Assembly (NCBI RefSeq): GCF_003628305.1 | Contig: NZ_RBZM01000004.1 | Location: 372,001 to 436,000, forward strand | DNA from: Cohnella endophytica | GTDB taxonomy: Bacteria > Bacillota > Bacilli > Paenibacillales > Paenibacillaceae | Length of the DNA stretch: 64,000 nucleotides | Reading direction: 5' to 3' | Shown: piece by piece, positions 25,950 through 35,099 of the stretch | How positions within the stretch are numbered: the stretch's first letter is position 1 | Layout: each line of letters starts with the position of its first letter | Notes under the pieces: model-generated | What the model was told of the DNA's origin: nothing | Database searches by the model: none | The model's input: the letters and a program-made list of their open reading frames with translations, nothing else | Position numbers and translations under genes: made by a program

Positions 25950-28900
25950 TCGTTGGCCGGCGAAACCGGAAGGCAGCCGCTGGACGGACGAGCAATGGGC
26001 CGCGATCTCGGCGGACGGTTCCAACTTGCTCGTCGCCGCCGCGGCGGGATCGGGCAAGACGGCCGTGCTCGTCGAGAGGATGATCTCGCGAATCGCGGAC
26101 GAGAACCGTCCGCTGAACGTGGACGCAATGCTCGTGGCGACGTTCACGAAAGCCGCCGCGGCGGAGATGAAAGAGAGAATTCGCCACGCGTTGGAGGAGG
26201 CTCTAGAGAACGATCCGGACTCCAAGCATTTGCGGAGGCAGATCGCGCTCCTGCCCAGGGCGGCGGTAACGACGCTCCATTCCTTCTGCTTGGAAGTCGT
26301 GGAGCGGTACGCTCCGCTCATCGAGCTCGATCCCGGCTTCCGCATGGCGAACGAGACCGAAGCCGAACTACTCCGCATGGATACCCTGGACGAGCTGTTC
26401 GAGGAACGTTACGAAAGCGAAGGCGAGGCGGGAGGACTAGCGGCTCTCGCCGATCGGTTCGGCGGCGAGAGAAGCGACGAACCGCTTCACCGTCTCGTAT
26501 TGGAGCTGCACGAATTCGCCGGCAGTCATCCTTGGCCGGAGCATTGGCTCAGGCAAAGGGCGGGTGAGTTCGGTCAAGCCGACGCGGAAGCGCTGCTCCG
26601 TTCGCTCTGGGTGAATACGCTTCGCCAGGATGCCATGCTTTTGCTGGAAGGGATGCTCCATCTATTGCGCGGCGCGCTGCGAACCGCGCATGAGCCGGGA
26701 GGGCCGGAGCCTTACATCGATACGCTGTTCGCGGATATCGACGGACTGGAGAACGCTGCGGAAGCGTTCGCGAACGGCGGCTGGGAGGACTGGCAGGCGG
26801 CCGTCGCGAACATCTCGTTCGGTAGGCTGAAGCCGTGCAAAGGCGACGAATACGATCCCGCTTTGATCGATCGAGTCAAAAGCATCCGCGACGCGGCCAA
26901 GAAAACGGCGGGCAAGCTATCCGAAGAATGGCTTATTCGCTCGCCCGCCCAATACGCGGAAGAATTACGGGCGCTCGCTCCCGACATGGAACGACTGGCG
27001 GAGCTCGCCATCGCTTTCGGCGAACGTTACGAACAAGCGAAGCGGGCGAAGGGATTGCTCGACTTCGGCGATCTGGAGCATTACGCGTTGCGCATTCTGC
27101 GCGACCCGGTCTCCACGCCTGACGCGAGCGTTCCCTCGTTGGCCGCGCTAAGCTTCCGCGAGCGATTCTCGGAAATTTATTTGGACGAATATCAGGATAC
27201 GAACGAAGTCCAGGAAGCGATCGTTTCCTTGATCGCCAGAAGCAAACCGGGGAACGTATTCATGGTCGGAGACGTGAAACAGAGCATCTATCGTTTTCGA
27301 CTGGCGGAACCGGGTTTGTTCTTGAACAAGTATAAAACCTATGAAGCCTATTCGGATCTCATCGGGAGCGAAGGTACCGGGACGCGAGCGTCGGAGACCG
27401 AAACGGTCGCGGACGTCTCCGATAATTCCGACGGTTTGCGCATCGATCTGGCGCGCAATTTCCGTAGCCGCAGGGAAATCGTAAACGCGGTTAACCACGT
27501 ATTCCGGCTCATTATGCGAGAGCCCGTAGGCGAGATGAATTACGATTCTCGCGCCGAGCTGATCTACGGGGAAGGGTATCCCGAATCCGGACAACCGAAT
27601 CCGTATGCGGCCGAGTTGATTTTGCTAGATGCCGCGAAGCCCGTCGAAGATAATGCGAGTCCCGCAACGGGCAAGACGGGAGTAACGGACTCCGTATCGG
27701 CCGATGGAGCGGACGATGCTTCCTCGGCGGGAGAAAACCCGTCCGATGAAACCGAGTCGGAGGATCTCGAATCGGCGCAGTTGGAAGCGAGATGCATCGC
27801 CGCCGAGATCCGCAAGCTTATGGGAGCGGACGATGAAGAAGGCAAGGCGTTCGCCGTATACGACGGCAAAGCCAAGCTGTACCGTCCGGCGCAATATCGG
27901 GACATCGTCATCTTGCTCAGGGCGGTCACGGCGCTAGCGCCGGCATTCCTCGACGAGCTGAAGGCGGCGGGCATACCGGCTTACGCGGATTTGGCGACCG
28001 GCTATTTCGCGGCTACGGAAGTCGATATTATGCTGTCGTTGCTGTCGGTCATCGACAACCCGCATCAGGATATTCCGCTGGCCGGGGTGCTTCGCTCTCC
28101 GATCGGAGGCTTCACGGCCGAGCAATTGGCCCGTATTCGCCTTGCGAGACGTTCCGGCACGTTCTGGGAGGCGGTTAATGCCGCGGTAGATAGAGCTGAT
28201 GCATCGGCGGACGAAAGCGAAGAAGATGGATTTCGCGAGGCCTTAAGCGGCTTCGTGAACCAATTGGAGCAATGGCGCGATTACGCGCGAAGAGAACCGC
28301 TCGGCGACCTGCTCTGGAAGCTATATCGCGAAACGGGCTATTACGATTACGTGGGCGGATTGCCCGGAGGCGGACAACGCCAAGCCAACTTGCGCGCGCT
28401 CGTTAATCGCGCCGTGCAATACGAACGTTCCTCCCGTTTTCGAGGATTATTCCGGTTCCTTAGATTTCTTGGCAGGATGAGGGATACGGGAGCGGATCTC
28501 GGAGCCGCCCGCGCGCTCGGCGAGAGCGAGAACGTCGTGCGGATCGTGTCCATTCACCGAAGTAAGGGGCTGGAATTCCCGGTCGTATTCGCCGCGGGAT
28601 TAGGCAGAAACTTCAATCGCCGGGATCTGAACGGGGCATTCCTGAAGCATAAGAAGCTCGGCTTCGGCCCGCGGGTCGTGGAAGAGGATACTCGCGTAAC
28701 GTATCCGACGCTTCCGCAGCTCGCGATAAGACGCAAGCTGGCCGCGGAGATGCTCGCGGAAGAAATGCGCGTGCTCTACGTTGCGTTGACGAGGCCGAAG
28801 GAGAAGCTTTATCTCGTCGGGGTTAGCAAAGACGCCGCGAAAACTTGGGAGCAATGGACGGAAACCGCCGCTATGGCGGAGACGAGTCTTCCTAACCATT

Positions 28901-29940
28901 CCGTCGCCGCCGCGAGCAAGTATTTCGATTGGCTGGGACCTGCGGCCGTTATCGCGAGCGAACTCGACGACGCTGAGCGAAGATGGATTTGCCGGATCGT
29001 TCCGGCGGTCGAATATACCCGTCAAGTCTCATCGGAAACGCGAGCGGAGCACGATGACGCGAAGCGTTGGGACGCGGTGTTAAAAGGCGAACCCGTAGAA
29101 GCGGAGACTTCGGCGGCTTCGGCCCTTATCGACCGGATATTATCTTGGGAATACAACAATGTCGGCGCGACCCAAGTCGCGGCCAAGACTTCTATAACGG
29201 CGCTGAAAAACCGTATTCCTCAGCCGATGTTAGCGCGAATGGATGCAGCTTCCCCATTCCAGGATACGCCTGAAGATCCATCGACGCGAATGGCGGATGA
29301 AGGTTTGCCGCAGGAGGATGTCGCGGACGCGGCGGAAACGGCGAACGGCATCATGAGCGATGCTCCTGCCGCGACGTTCCGCCTCCGCCGACCGGGATTC
29401 ATGAGTGCGCGGAAGCTGACCGCTGCCGAACGAGGCACTGCCTTCCACTTGGCCATGCAGCATTTGCCCCTGCAAGCGGGAATGGACTTGCTCCGTATCG
29501 ACGACATGCTTGCCGATCTAGTCGAACGTCGAATTCTGACCGCGGAGCAATGCGAGGGCATCGAGGCTTCCGCCTTGGCCGCTTTTTGCGGAACCGCATT
29601 ATACGATCGGCTTTGCAGAGCTTCGAGGGTATGGAGGGAAGTCCCTTTTACCTACGGGATGGAGGCGGCGGAAGCTTATCCGGCCGCAATCGAAGCCGGA
29701 TCCGGCGAGACGGTCGTTATCCAAGGGGTAATCGATTGCTTGTTCGAGGAAGAAGACGGGCTCGTACTCGTAGATTACAAGACGGACCGGTTAGCGGGCT
29801 CGACCGCTATGGAGGCGGCGGAGAATCATCGGTTCCAGGTCGAGAAATACGGCGAAGCGGTCCGGAATATCGCGGGCAAACCGGTTAAGGAAGCTTATGT
29901 ATACTTTTTCGAAGGCGGCCACGTGGTGCGCCTGGTTTAA
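25936..29940 (+). CDS. addA: AddA, helicase-exonuclease subunit
   Basis: The 1334-residue UvrD-type helicase-nuclease shows WTDEQWAAIS (Q motif), AAAAGSGKTAVLVERM (Walker A), YLDEYQDTNEVQ (Walker B), VGDVKQSIYRFRLAEP, VRIVSIHRSKGLEFPVVF and VALTRPKEKLYLVG. A RecB-type nuclease domain with LVDYKTDRL closes it. It pairs with AddB in double-strand-break repair. It is about 100 residues longer than Bacillus subtilis AddA; the surplus includes two acidic, low-complexity stretches (about residues 575-620 and 1110-1145). The ATG at 25936 lies inside the addB end and follows AAGGAGGG. Confidence 0.96.
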   Translation: MHQINRWPAKPEGSRWTDEQWAAISADGSNLLVAAAAGSGKTAVLVERMISRIADENRPLNVDAMLVATFTKAAAAEMKERIRHALEEALENDPDSKHLRRQIALLPRAAVTTLHSFCLEVVERYAPLIELDPGFRMANETEAELLRMDTLDELFEERYESEGEAGGLAALADRFGGERSDEPLHRLVLELHEFAGSHPWPEHWLRQRAGEFGQADAEALLRSLWVNTLRQDAMLLLEGMLHLLRGALRTAHEPGGPEPYIDTLFADIDGLENAAEAFANGGWEDWQAAVANISFGRLKPCKGDEYDPALIDRVKSIRDAAKKTAGKLSEEWLIRSPAQYAEELRALAPDMERLAELAIAFGERYEQAKRAKGLLDFGDLEHYALRILRDPVSTPDASVPSLAALSFRERFSEIYLDEYQDTNEVQEAIVSLIARSKPGNVFMVGDVKQSIYRFRLAEPGLFLNKYKTYEAYSDLIGSEGTGTRASETETVADVSDNSDGLRIDLARNFRSRREIVNAVNHVFRLIMREPVGEMNYDSRAELIYGEGYPESGQPNPYAAELILLDAAKPVEDNASPATGKTGVTDSVSADGADDASSAGENPSDETESEDLESAQLEARCIAAEIRKLMGADDEEGKAFAVYDGKAKLYRPAQYRDIVILLRAVTALAPAFLDELKAAGIPAYADLATGYFAATEVDIMLSLLSVIDNPHQDIPLAGVLRSPIGGFTAEQLARIRLARRSGTFWEAVNAAVDRADASADESEEDGFREALSGFVNQLEQWRDYARREPLGDLLWKLYRETGYYDYVGGLPGGGQRQANLRALVNRAVQYERSSRFRGLFRFLRFLGRMRDTGADLGAARALGESENVVRIVSIHRSKGLEFPVVFAAGLGRNFNRRDLNGAFLKHKKLGFGPRVVEEDTRVTYPTLPQLAIRRKLAAEMLAEEMRVLYVALTRPKEKLYLVGVSKDAAKTWEQWTETAAMAETSLPNHSVAAASKYFDWLGPAAVIASELDDAERRWICRIVPAVEYTRQVSSETRAEHDDAKRWDAVLKGEPVEAETSAASALIDRILSWEYNNVGATQVAAKTSITALKNRIPQPMLARMDAASPFQDTPEDPSTRMADEGLPQEDVADAAETANGIMSDAPAATFRLRRPGFMSARKLTAAERGTAFHLAMQHLPLQAGMDLLRIDDMLADLVERRILTAEQCEGIEASALAAFCGTALYDRLCRASRVWREVPFTYGMEAAEAYPAAIEAGSGETVVIQGVIDCLFEEEDGLVLVDYKTDRLAGSTAMEAAENHRFQVEKYGEAVRNIAGKPVKEAYVYFFEGGHVVRLV

Positions 29941-29983
29941 TTCAACATCTGCCGAATCGATCGGCAGCGCGGGAGGAAATCCG

Positions 29984-30598
29984 ATGACGGATAACGTCGA
30001 AGTAAAGCGATCCTATACGGTTCCCATCTTGTTTCTGATCATGATGGTGATGCTAACTTTAATTATTATTTTTTATTCGAAATACTTACTGACCGATCAA
30101 GCGCGAAAGACGGATCAGGGACAAGCTTTAACCCAGCGTTACAACTTCGCGCTCTTATTCGCCGAAAGGCTTCATGACGGCGCCGACGGGTTGTTGAACG
30201 CCAAAACCGAAGCCGAGCGAATTCGTTCGGTCCGGATGCTCGGAGAAGCGGAAGTTGCCGCGGGAGAGGCGGCGGCTTTGTTCGGAGAAGCGACGAGCCG
30301 CTCGTCGGGCCAATCGTCGGAGGAAGCCGGCAAGCCGTTTTTCTCGACGATAAGCTCGCTTATGGGCTCGGAAGGACGTTTGGCGACGATAGGGGAGCGC
30401 GAAGGTTCCCTTAATGCGGAAGAAACCGAGGTATTGATCCAAGCGCGAGACGCCGCCGCGGAGATGCAGGAAGCGTTGGGGGAATTCCGTCCGTTGACCG
30501 GGGAAGCGGGATACCGGTCCATGGCGACGAAGAACGAATGGGTAGCTAGCGCGGTTAAAGCGGGCGAAGCGTTGCAGCGGAGTTTTTCCGCTAAATAA
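29984..30598 (+). CDS. Membrane-anchored protein of unknown function downstream of addA
   Basis: I do not recognise this 204-residue protein. It has a short charged N-terminus and one transmembrane helix (VPILFLIMMVMLTLIIIFYS, about residues 14-33). A roughly 170-residue, Ala/Glu-rich helical region follows, predicted outside the membrane. The topology recalls the input half of sensor proteins (four-helix bundle) but no output domain exists. GGGAGGAAATCC precedes the ATG at 29984. It lies 43 bp after addA and before a hairpin terminator, so it is probably the last gene of the addB-addA unit. Confidence 0.75.
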   Translation: MTDNVEVKRSYTVPILFLIMMVMLTLIIIFYSKYLLTDQARKTDQGQALTQRYNFALLFAERLHDGADGLLNAKTEAERIRSVRMLGEAEVAAGEAAALFGEATSRSSGQSSEEAGKPFFSTISSLMGSEGRLATIGEREGSLNAEETEVLIQARDAAAEMQEALGEFRPLTGEAGYRSMATKNEWVASAVKAGEALQRSFSAK

Positions 30599-30607
30599 AA
30601 GAATTCC

Positions 30608-30638
30608 AAATGGGCGCGTTCTCGCGCCCATTTGTTGC
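30608..30638 (+). terminator. Terminator-like hairpin after the addBA unit
   Basis: AAATGGGCGCG pairs with CGCGCCCATTT (11 bp, loop TTCT). The following tract is only TTTGTT-like, so termination may be partial. Confidence 0.6.
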
Positions 30639-30706
30639 ACCTCCTTGTAGCCATTCGCCCATCTCGGCATATGATGTTGGGAAAAGCGCCCAAGGAGGGA
30701 ATGCTC

Positions 30707-31183
30707 ATGGAAAAAAACAAACCGGCTCAGGCTGCAACGCAGCAAGCGAAAAAACCTAACCAACCTATCGCGACGTTGCCTGCCGCGCCTCAACCTGTTG
30801 CGCCTCAGCCCGTTGCGCCGCAATATATCGCACCGCAATATGTCACGCCGCAATATGCCGCGCCGCAATATGTCGCGATGCAGCCGATGACGAAGCCTTC
30901 GACGCATAAGATAACCAAAAGCCAGTGCGAGTCCCACATGCACCGATACGTGGAAGTCAAAGCCGCGGACGGGTACTGCTATGACGGGATCGTGGAGCAT
31001 GTGGACGACGAATGGCTGTGTCTCGCGGTTCCGGGAAGCGTGGATCTGATGAGGGCGTTCGGCCCCTACCCGCCGTTTTCTCCGTTCGGACCGTTTTCCC
31101 CATACCGTCCGCGAAGATTCGACAGGCTCGTGCTTCCGCTCGCAGGACTGGCCGCGATCTCGTTGCTGCCCTACTACTGGTAA
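30707..31183 (+). CDS. Proline-rich repeat protein of unknown function
   Basis: The 158-residue protein starts at ATG 30707 behind AAGGAGGGAATG. Residues about 25-60 are a tandem pentapeptide repeat, PVAPQPVAPQY followed by further APQY units, encoded by imperfect 15-bp DNA repeats (gcgccgcaatat). A compact middle follows (HKITKSQCESHMHRYVEVKA, CYDGIVEHVDDEWLCLAVPG), which looks like a small beta-barrel such as an SH3- or LSM-like fold. After that come PYPPFSPFGPFSPYRP and a short hydrophobic C-terminus (LVLPLAGLAAISLLPYYW). The composition resembles spore-coat or surface-layer proteins of Bacillales; this is inference, no motif proves it. Confidence 0.75.
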   Translation: MEKNKPAQAATQQAKKPNQPIATLPAAPQPVAPQPVAPQYIAPQYVTPQYAAPQYVAMQPMTKPSTHKITKSQCESHMHRYVEVKAADGYCYDGIVEHVDDEWLCLAVPGSVDLMRAFGPYPPFSPFGPFSPYRPRRFDRLVLPLAGLAAISLLPYYW

Positions 31184-31204
31184 TCTCCCGCGCATATCGT
31201 TAAC

Positions 31205-31230
31205 AGGCCTGCACGCGCTGCAGGCCTTTT
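31205..31230 (+). terminator. Rho-independent terminator
   Basis: AGGCCTGCA pairs with TGCAGGCCT (9 bp, loop CGCGC), followed by TTT. It ends the proline-rich repeat gene. Confidence 0.8.
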
Positions 31231-31254
31231 CCGTCTGTTCCGTAAGCTTGTAGG

Positions 31255-31285
31255 TTGGACGAATGATGAGCCGATCGGTTATGAT
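31255..31285 (+). promoter_or_regulatory. Possible sigma-A promoter of the HIT gene
   Basis: TTGGAC (31255-31260) and TATGAT (31280-31285) are 19 bp apart, about 25 nt before the ribosome site of the HIT gene. The spacing is longer than ideal. Confidence 0.45.
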
Positions 31286-31315
31286 AAATGCATATCGATT
31301 CGAAGGAGTGCCATT

Positions 31316-31681
31316 ATGTCCGACTGCCTATTCTGTAAAATCGTCGAAGGAACGATTCCGGCCCGTAAAGCGTACGAAGACGATCAAGTCCTCGCCTTTC
31401 ACGATATTCAGCCCCAAGCTCCCGTCCATTTGCTCGTCATTCCGAAGAAGCATATCGCCACGATGAACGATTGCGAAGCGGAAGACGCCGCGCTCCTGGG
31501 GCAGACGTTGCTCGCCGCGCAAAAAGTCGCCGCAGAAGCCGGTTTGGCCGAAAGCGGATATCGTCTAATCAACAATTGCGGAAGGGATGCCGGTCAACTC
31601 GTGTTCCACATCCATTGGCATATTCTCGGAGGAGAGAAATTAGGTTCCTTGAATCCATCGGAAAAGCCCTCGATCGACTAG
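31316..31681 (+). CDS. HIT family nucleotide-binding protein
   Basis: The 121-residue protein has the histidine-triad signature VFHIHWHILGG near its C-terminus (HxHxHxx, with the middle His as nucleophile) and the zinc-type start CLFCKIVEG. HIT proteins of the HinT class hydrolyse nucleoside phosphoramidates such as AMP-lysine and act as dimers in the cytoplasm. The ATG at 31316 follows CGAAGGAGTG. It has its own probable promoter and sits just before rpsU. Confidence 0.93.
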   Translation: MSDCLFCKIVEGTIPARKAYEDDQVLAFHDIQPQAPVHLLVIPKKHIATMNDCEAEDAALLGQTLLAAQKVAAEAGLAESGYRLINNCGRDAGQLVFHIHWHILGGEKLGSLNPSEKPSID

Positions 31682-31748
31682 TTCGTCATCGGATGCGCAA
31701 AGGAAAAACTTAGTGCCGGACGATTCGTATTTTTTCGTCGAGCGTAAG

Positions 31749-31778
31749 TTGACACTCCCTTTCCTCATCACATATAAT
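31749..31778 (+). promoter_or_regulatory. Strong sigma-A promoter of rpsU
   Basis: Perfect TTGACA (31749-31754) and perfect TATAAT (31773-31778) are separated by 18 bp. The transcript starts about 40 nt before rpsU, fitting high expression of a ribosomal protein gene. Confidence 0.92.
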
Positions 31779-31825
31779 ATAGTTTGATAACCGTGTTGGG
31801 TCTGTTGCGGAGGGAGGGAAAACAG

Positions 31826-31999
31826 GTGGCCGAAACAAAAGTACGAAAAAATGAAACAATCGACGCTGCACTCCGCCGCTTTAAGCGTTCCATTGCCAAA
31901 GACGGCGTTCTCGCGGAAGTGAAGAAACGTAAACATTACGAAAAACCGAGCGTTAAGCGTAAGTTGAAATCCGAAGCTGCGCGCAAACGGAAGTTCTAG
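31826..31999 (+). CDS. rpsU: 30S ribosomal protein S21
   Basis: The 57-residue, strongly basic protein ([40 protein letters not shown]) is S21, which sits near the 16S 3' end and helps mRNA binding. The start is GTG 31826, preceded by GAGGGAGGGA; the longer frame beginning at 31784 overlaps the untranslated leader. It is followed after 15 bp by yqeY, the order of Bacillus and many other bacteria. Confidence 0.97.
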   Translation: MAETKVRKNETIDAALRRFKRSIAKDGVLAEVKKRKHYEKPSVKRKLKSEAARKRKF

Positions 32000-32014
32000 G
32001 AGGAATCCGCACTC

Positions 32015-32458
32015 ATGAATCTTGCGGAACGGTTGAACGAAGACATGAAGCAAGCGATGAGGGACGGGAATAAATTCCGTCTGCAAACGATTCGCATGGT
32101 TCGCGCATCGATCAAAAACCAAGAAATCGAGCTGCGCCGCCCGCTTGACGATAACGAAACGCTTAATATATTGAGCCGTGAACTCAAGCAGCGACGCGAT
32201 TCCCAACTAGACTTCGAAAGAGGCGGTCGGGAAGACCTCGTAGCCAACGTTAAAGCAGAAATTGAGATCATCTCCGAATATCTCCCGCGACAGCTTACCG
32301 AAGAAGAAATCAAAGCTATTGTTGTACAGACCATGCAAGAGACCGGTGCTTCTTCTAAAGCAGACCTAGGGAAATTGATGGGTGCCCTTATGCCCAAGGT
32401 TAAGGGGATCGCGGACGGTAAACTCGTCAATGCGATCGTCCAACAATCTCTGCAATAA
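32015..32458 (+). CDS. yqeY: GatB/YqeY domain protein
   Basis: The 147-residue protein matches YqeY in length and sequence (MNLAERLNEDMKQAMRDGNK, RMVRASIKNQEIEL, ISEYLPRQLTEEEIKA). The two-helical-domain fold is shared with the tail of the GatB amidotransferase subunit, where it binds tRNA. Its own role is not established. AGGAGGAATCC precedes the ATG. It is cotranscribed with rpsU and followed by a terminator. Confidence 0.95.
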   Translation: MNLAERLNEDMKQAMRDGNKFRLQTIRMVRASIKNQEIELRRPLDDNETLNILSRELKQRRDSQLDFERGGREDLVANVKAEIEIISEYLPRQLTEEEIKAIVVQTMQETGASSKADLGKLMGALMPKVKGIADGKLVNAIVQQSLQ

Positions 32459-32474
32459 TTCCGACGAACGACAG

Positions 32475-32500
32475 GCACTCCCGAATAGGGAGTGCTTTTT
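32475..32500 (+). terminator. Rho-independent terminator after yqeY
   Basis: GCACTCCC pairs with GGGAGTGC (8 bp, loop GAATA), followed by five T residues. Confidence 0.92.
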
Positions 32501-32618
32501 GCTTTATTTGAGCTTATTTCCTCATAAATAAGGAAATAACCGACGCGAAATGAAACGATACTTGCGGTAAACCGTATATTACTGTAAGTTGGAAAAAAAC
32601 AGCTTGGGAGGAATGGAT

Positions 32619-33998
32619 TTGATTCCAATGGATGCATACCGCCTAAGCCGGAACGGTCGGTCAAGCGCGCTAAGGCTTGCGGTGCTGTTCCTGCTAGCGG
32701 CAATCCCTCTTTTGGGCGCATTGACGGGGAGCGCGCAAGCGGCTTCCGCTCCGTCCGAAGGATCGGTGTACGTAGTTCCTTTGCAGCAGACCGTACAAAG
32801 CGGTTTGGCTTCATTTCTGGATCGCGCCTTAGCGGACGCGGAAAAAGTTAAAGCCTCGCTCGTCGTGCTCGATATCGATACGCCGGGGGGCAAGCTGGCT
32901 ACCGCCGAGGAAATCGGTAAGCGCATTCGCGAGAGCAAAGTACCGACGGTCGCCTACGTCTCGGGTAAGGCCGCTTCGGCTGGCGCCTACCTCGCGCTAA
33001 GCGCGGGCGGCATCTCGATGGCGCCGGGAACGACGATCGGAGCCGCCATGATCGTGGACGGCAACGGCAATGCGGTGGATAATCCGAAGCTCGTTTCATT
33101 CTGGAGCGAGGAGATGGCTTCCGCGGCGCAGATTAACGGCCGCGACCGGAATATCGCGGTTGCCATGGTGGATCCGAGCCGGGTCATCGAGCTCAAAGCG
33201 ATCGGGGAGACGAAGGAAAAAGGCCAGATTTTGTCCTTGAGCGCCGAACAAGCATTAAAAGTCGGATATGCGGACAATATTTCCAAGACGGTCGAGGAAG
33301 TTATCGCTTGGAAAGGCTTGTCCGATCGGCCGGTCGTGGAGTTCAAGCCTTCATTCGCCGAACGGGTGGCGGAAGTCGTTACGGGATCGGGCGTTAGCAC
33401 TTTGCTGCTTATTATCGGAATCGCCGGAGTCGCCATCGAGTTTTTCGTTCCCGGCTTCGGGATACCGGGAATCGTCGGCTTGCTGGCGTTCAGCCTGTAC
33501 TTCTTCGGCCAATCGATCGCGGGCTTCGCGGGAATGGAGGCGATGGTCGTCTTTATTATCGGAATCGGCTTACTTGTTCTGGAGGCGTTCATTCCGAGCT
33601 TCGGCATTCTGGGCATACTCGGAATCGCGGCGTTGATTACCGGGATTACGATGGGCGCGTACGACACGGGTAATGCACTTAGATCGTTAGGCATTGCGGT
33701 GATCGTCGCCGCGGTGATCGTCTCCGTAGTCGCCTACATATTCCGCAAGCGGGGAATATGGAACAAGTTTATCCTGAAGGAACAACTCACGACGGAAAAA
33801 GGCTTCGTTCCCCAAGTATCCCGCGAGCAATGGATCGGCCAGGAGGGGACTACGACATCGATGCTGCGACCTTCGGGCGTCGCGGATTTCGGAGGACAAC
33901 GGCTTGACGTTATCACTTCCGGCGAGTTCATCGAAGCAGGAAAGCCGGTACGAGTCGTATCGGTAGACGGAACGCGGATTCTCGTAAAAGAAATCTAA
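32619..33998 (+). CDS. NfeD-family membrane serine protease
   Basis: The 459-residue protein is a full-length NfeD. It has an N-terminal signal or anchor (LRLAVLFLLAAIPLLGAL) and a ClpP-like serine protease domain with LDIDTPGGKL and the nucleophile segment GKAASAGAYLAL. About four transmembrane helices follow (residues about 260-380), then a soluble C-terminal OB-fold ending GTRILVKEI. NfeD proteins work with flotillins or stomatins in membrane microdomains. TTG 32619 is chosen since GGGAGGA lies 6 nt upstream; TTG 32589 and ATG 32628 are less well placed. floA follows 66 bp later, the usual partner. Confidence 0.92.
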   Translation: MIPMDAYRLSRNGRSSALRLAVLFLLAAIPLLGALTGSAQAASAPSEGSVYVVPLQQTVQSGLASFLDRALADAEKVKASLVVLDIDTPGGKLATAEEIGKRIRESKVPTVAYVSGKAASAGAYLALSAGGISMAPGTTIGAAMIVDGNGNAVDNPKLVSFWSEEMASAAQINGRDRNIAVAMVDPSRVIELKAIGETKEKGQILSLSAEQALKVGYADNISKTVEEVIAWKGLSDRPVVEFKPSFAERVAEVVTGSGVSTLLLIIGIAGVAIEFFVPGFGIPGIVGLLAFSLYFFGQSIAGFAGMEAMVVFIIGIGLLVLEAFIPSFGILGILGIAALITGITMGAYDTGNALRSLGIAVIVAAVIVSVVAYIFRKRGIWNKFILKEQLTTEKGFVPQVSREQWIGQEGTTTSMLRPSGVADFGGQRLDVITSGEFIEAGKPVRVVSVDGTRILVKEI

Positions 33999-34064
33999 GA
34001 TCGCCGTAATTCGGAATTATAAGTTATGGAAGTCGCACGGCCACTAATTTGTCGGAGGTATACA

Positions 34065-35051
34065 ATGAATAACACGGACGTTCAGTTACTCGTAATTATC
34101 GCTTTGGCAGTCATCGCGGTGTCGGTGTTCATGAGCTTTTTTCCCTTCATGCTATGGATCTCGGCGCTCGCTTCGGGCGTAAGAATCAGCATCATCACGC
34201 TGGTAGCGATGCGTTTGCGGCGCGTGACTCCAAGCCGGATCGTCAATCCGATGATCAAAGCGACTAAAGCGGGGCTCGGCTTGAACATTAACCAATTGGA
34301 AAGCCATTTTCTCGCGGGGGGAAACGTCGACCGCGTCGTCAATGCGTTGATCGCGGCGCAACGCGCGGATATTCCGCTCGTATTCGAACGGGCCGCCGCA
34401 ATCGATCTTGCGGGCCGGGACGTGCTGCAAGCCGTGCAAATGAGCGTTAATCCGAAAGTCATCGAAACGCCGGTCGTATCCGCGGTCGCCAAAAACGGGA
34501 TCGAAGTCAAAGTTAAGGCTCGCGTTACGGTTCGTGCCAATATCGACCGCCTTGTCGGGGGCGCCGGAGAAGAAACGATTCTTGCCCGCGTCGCGGAAGG
34601 AATCGTCAGTACGAACGGCGCGTCCGAATCCCATAAGGACGTGTTGGAACATCCCGATTTGATCTCCAAAACCGTTCTTAGCAAAGGTTTGGACGCGGGC
34701 ACCGCATTCGAAATCCTGTCGATCGATATCGCCGACGTAGACGTAGGCAAAAATATCGGAGCGAACCTTCAAACCGAGCAAGCCGAGGCCGACAAGAGAA
34801 TCGCCCAGGCGAAGGCGGAGGAACGCCGCGCTATGGCCGTCGCGCACGAGCAAGAGATGAAAGCGCGCGTCGTGGAGATGCAAGCCAAAGTTGTCGAGGC
34901 GGAGTCCGAGGTACCTCTGGCCATGGCCGAAGCGCTCAAGAGCGGCAAGATCGGCGTTATGGATTACATGAATTTGAAAAACATCGAAGCGGATACGCAG
35001 ATGAGAGGCTCCATCGGCAAGCATAACGACGACGGATTTCCGAAGCCGTGA
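34065..35051 (+). CDS. floA: Flotillin-like protein FloA
   Basis: The 328-residue protein has two N-terminal hydrophobic stretches ([38 protein letters not shown]). An SPFH/band-7 domain follows, then a coiled coil rich in Glu/Ala ([20 protein letters not shown]), as in Bacillus YqfA/FloA. It scaffolds functional membrane microdomains. The ATG at 34065 follows GTCGGAGG; the longer frame from 34026 has no ribosome site. It lies directly behind the nfeD-type gene, and the sporulation genes yqfC-yqfD follow further on, as in Bacillus subtilis. Confidence 0.96.
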   Translation: MNNTDVQLLVIIALAVIAVSVFMSFFPFMLWISALASGVRISIITLVAMRLRRVTPSRIVNPMIKATKAGLGLNINQLESHFLAGGNVDRVVNALIAAQRADIPLVFERAAAIDLAGRDVLQAVQMSVNPKVIETPVVSAVAKNGIEVKVKARVTVRANIDRLVGGAGEETILARVAEGIVSTNGASESHKDVLEHPDLISKTVLSKGLDAGTAFEILSIDIADVDVGKNIGANLQTEQAEADKRIAQAKAEERRAMAVAHEQEMKARVVEMQAKVVEAESEVPLAMAEALKSGKIGVMDYMNLKNIEADTQMRGSIGKHNDDGFPKP

Positions 35052-35099
35052 CCGCATGCCTCCCCTACGATGAACTTGCCTAAGCGAGGAGGGTAACGC

